This document shows, piece after piece, positions 62,289 to 64,000 of a stretch of 64,000 nucleotides of DNA. This stretch comes from Streptomyces eurythermus (lineage in GTDB: Bacteria > Actinomycetota > Actinomycetes > Streptomycetales > Streptomycetaceae). Location of the stretch: NCBI RefSeq assembly GCF_014649115.1, contig NZ_BMSK01000019.1, forward strand, positions 62,382-126,381, written 5' to 3'. Both the position numbers and the translations under genes were made by a program. Each line of letters begins with the position of its first letter. The first letter of the stretch is position 1. The notes below the pieces were generated by a model, which did not search any database, was not told the origin of the DNA, and was given only the letters and a program-made list of their open reading frames with translations.

Positions 62289-64000
62289 ATGGAGCGACCA
62301 GCGACGTACACGGCCACGGCCACCATCGATGAGCGGGGCATCCTGACCGGCTGGAGCGACGGCGCGCGGCGGCTGCTCGGCTACGACGCCCCGGCGGTGG
62401 TCGGCCGGCCCGCCGCCGCGCTGCTCGCCACCGACGCCACCGGCGCCCGCCGGACCCTGGCCGGCCGCGGCCGCTGGCACGGCACCGTCCCGCTGCGCCA
62501 CCAGGACGGCCGGCGCCTGGAGCTGGACGTCCTCGCCCACCGCCGCACCTCCCCCGCCGGGCGCACCGACTGGCTCGTGGTGAGCGCGGTGACGTCCCGG
62601 CCGCAGCCGCCCCGGGGCGATCCCCTGGAGGAGTGGACCTTTCTCCAGTCGCCCTTTCCGCTGGCCGTCTTCGACCCGGACCTGCGCCTGCTGCGGGCCA
62701 ACCGCCGGCTGGAGCACGCCCTGGCCCTGCCCGAGGCCGCCATGCGCGGGCTGCGCCTGACCCACATCGTGCCCGGCGCCGCGAGCGAGGAGGCCGAGCG
62801 GTCCATGCGGGCGGCGCTGGAGTCCGGCCGGCCGCAGGAGGCGCACGGCCGGCTCGGCCCGGACTTCGGCCGGACCGCCGTCCTCACCCCGCTGAAGGAC
62901 GCCGACGGCCGGGTACGGGCCGTCTGCCTGTCCGTGTCGCGGCCCGCCCCGGACGCCGCCGGCGCGCCGCCCCCGGCGGACGGCACCGGCCCGGGCGCCG
63001 CGACGGCGGCGGACCAGGTCCTCGCCGCCCAGGAACTCGGCAAGGTCACGGTCCCCCGGCTGGCGGACGTCATGGCGGTCGACCTGCTGGACCGCCCGCG
63101 CTCCGGCGGCGGGGCCGGCGGACCGCAGCCGGGGCAGGTCGTGCTGCGCCGGGCCGCCCTGCGCGCGGTCCCGGACGGCGAGGGGACCCGTGGCACCTGC
63201 GTGGGCGAGACGGTGGTCTGCCCGGCCGGCTCGCCGCCCGCCCGCTGCCTGGCGACGGCCCGCCCGCTGCTGTACGACACGGCGGAACCGGGCATCGCCG
63301 AGTGGGCGGCGCTGGACCCGTGCGCCGGGTGGCTGCGCGCCTCCGACATCCGGTCCCTGCTGGCGGTGCCGCTGGTCGGCGCGGGCGGCACGCTCGGCGT
63401 GGCCCTGTTCGGCCGGACCCGGCGGCGGGAGCGGTTCGGGCCGGAGGACGTACGGCTCGCCGAGGAGTTCACCGCCAAGGCCGCCGCCTGCATCGAACAG
63501 GCCCGCGCCGGGGCCCCGGCGCCCGACACCGCGCCGCTGCGGCACGGGCTGCTGCCGCACCCGCTGCCCGACCAGGCCGCCCTGGAGATCACCACTCGCT
63601 GTCTGCCGGCCGCGAGCGGGACCGGTCCGGGCGGCGACTGGTTCGACGTGATCCCGCTGTCGGGGGCGCGGGTGGCGCTCGTCGCGGGCGACGCGGCGGG
63701 CCGCGGCATCCGCGCCTCGGCCACCGTGGGCCGGCTGCGCACGGCGGTGCGCACCCTGGCCGACGTGGACCTGCCCGCCGACGAGCTGCTCGCCCACCTG
63801 GACGACCTGGTGCTGCGGCTGGCCGCCGACGAGAGCAGCGCGGACCCGGCCACCGAGACCGCCGGCGGCATCGGCACCACCTGCCTGTACGCCGTCTACG
63901 ACCCCGTCTCGCGCCGGTGCGCGGCGGCCCGGGCCGGGCACCCGCCGCCCGCCGTGGTCACCCCCGACGGCGCCGTCCGCGTCCTCGACGTGCCCGCCGG
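62289..64000 (+). CDS. PAS/GAF/SpoIIE-type PP2C phosphatase (partial, runs off the window)
   Basis: At least 570 residues, open at the window edge. A PAS domain starts at the N-terminus (TATIDERGILTGWSDGARRLLGY), a second PAS at about 120-220 (FPLAVFDPDLRLLRANRRLE), a GAF domain at about 245-410, then the SpoIIE phosphatase domain with GGDWFDVIPLSGARVALVAGD and GRGIRASATVGRLRTAVRT. Such proteins dephosphorylate anti-anti-sigma factors and so feed sigma-factor partner switching. The ATG at 62289 is used; the ribosome binding site (AAGGGCGAG) is distant, so the start is uncertain. Confidence 0.9.
   Translation, partial: MERPATYTATATIDERGILTGWSDGARRLLGYDAPAVVGRPAAALLATDATGARRTLAGRGRWHGTVPLRHQDGRRLELDVLAHRRTSPAGRTDWLVVSAVTSRPQPPRGDPLEEWTFLQSPFPLAVFDPDLRLLRANRRLEHALALPEAAMRGLRLTHIVPGAASEEAERSMRAALESGRPQEAHGRLGPDFGRTAVLTPLKDADGRVRAVCLSVSRPAPDAAGAPPPADGTGPGAATAADQVLAAQELGKVTVPRLADVMAVDLLDRPRSGGGAGGPQPGQVVLRRAALRAVPDGEGTRGTCVGETVVCPAGSPPARCLATARPLLYDTAEPGIAEWAALDPCAGWLRASDIRSLLAVPLVGAGGTLGVALFGRTRRRERFGPEDVRLAEEFTAKAAACIEQARAGAPAPDTAPLRHGLLPHPLPDQAALEITTRCLPAASGTGPGGDWFDVIPLSGARVALVAGDAAGRGIRASATVGRLRTAVRTLADVDLPADELLAHLDDLVLRLAADESSADPATETAGGIGTTCLYAVYDPVSRRCAAARAGHPPPAVVTPDGAVRVLDVPA

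Noticed and set aside
61707..63941. A 744-codon minus-strand frame at the right edge
   Set aside because: Antisense to the GH25 muramidase end and the PAS/GAF/SpoIIE gene, both with clear motifs.

Overview
This is a 64 kb piece of a high-GC actinobacterial chromosome, almost certainly Streptomyces. The evidence is the strong GC bias at third codon positions, frequent GTG and TTG starts, 3-4 nt start/stop overlaps, a Cvn conservon (sensor, roadblock, DUF742, small GTPase), a chitinase promoter with the Streptomyces 12-bp direct repeats, and a gene order that, as I remember it, is that of S. coelicolor around SCO5380 down to about SCO5280, read here in reverse.

Layout. 1-1.3 kb: end of a cobalamin adenosyltransferase, a YefM/RelE-type toxin-antitoxin pair and a small membrane protein. 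1.4-5.2 kb: the ChiS/ChiR two-component pair and the chitinase ChiC they flank. 5.2-13.6 kb (minus strand): DUF2550 protein and the complete ATP synthase operon atpI-B-E-F-H-A-G-D-C with its terminator. 13.9-24 kb (minus): GlcNAc-1-P transferase, a second SHMT, a low-molecular-weight phosphatase homologue with a Ser in place of the nucleophilic Cys, TsaC/Sua5, PrmC, PrfA, L31, an LCP protein and Rho. 24.4-31.4 kb (minus): thrB, thrC, hom and lysA of the aspartate pathway, the ArgRS-like NrtL and a CheY-like regulator with a repetitive tail.

31.55-35.6 kb is the accessory zone. A tRNA-Arg(CCG) gene is followed by a fused SF1 helicase / phospholipase D nuclease / zinc-ribbon protein that matches the type II Mokosh anti-phage architecture, and by a divergent orphan PIN-domain gene. 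Codon bias is weaker here than around it. No integrase or second att copy is visible. This is the best candidate for an interesting system in the window.

35.6-47.7 kb: a NarK-type transporter, an ArsR regulator with three palindromic operators facing an MFS exporter, the Ku / LigD-polymerase end-joining pair, a NERD-like protein, a dual-specificity phosphatase, an exported protein plus sensor kinase without a response regulator, and a SEDS glycosyltransferase / penicillin-binding protein pair. 47.7-53.5 kb: a proline-rich membrane protein, two divergent diiron proteins, a TetR regulator, an NlpC/P60 hydrolase and a secreted protein. 53.6-59.3 kb (minus): the conservon cvnA-B-C-D ending in a StyA-like flavin monooxygenase. 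59.6-64 kb: PP2C-like phosphatase, MarR regulator, GH25 muramidase and a PAS/GAF/SpoIIE phosphatase cut by the window edge.

Cross-cutting pattern: at three separate genes (MFS exporter, LigD polymerase, PP2C-like) the 3' end with its stop codon is tandemly reiterated downstream, with periods of 27, 38-39 and 24 bp. A fourth gene, the CheY-like regulator, carries an 18-bp repeat inside its 3' end. Positions of domains inside proteins are read by eye and approximate; start sites were chosen from ribosome binding sites and overlaps.
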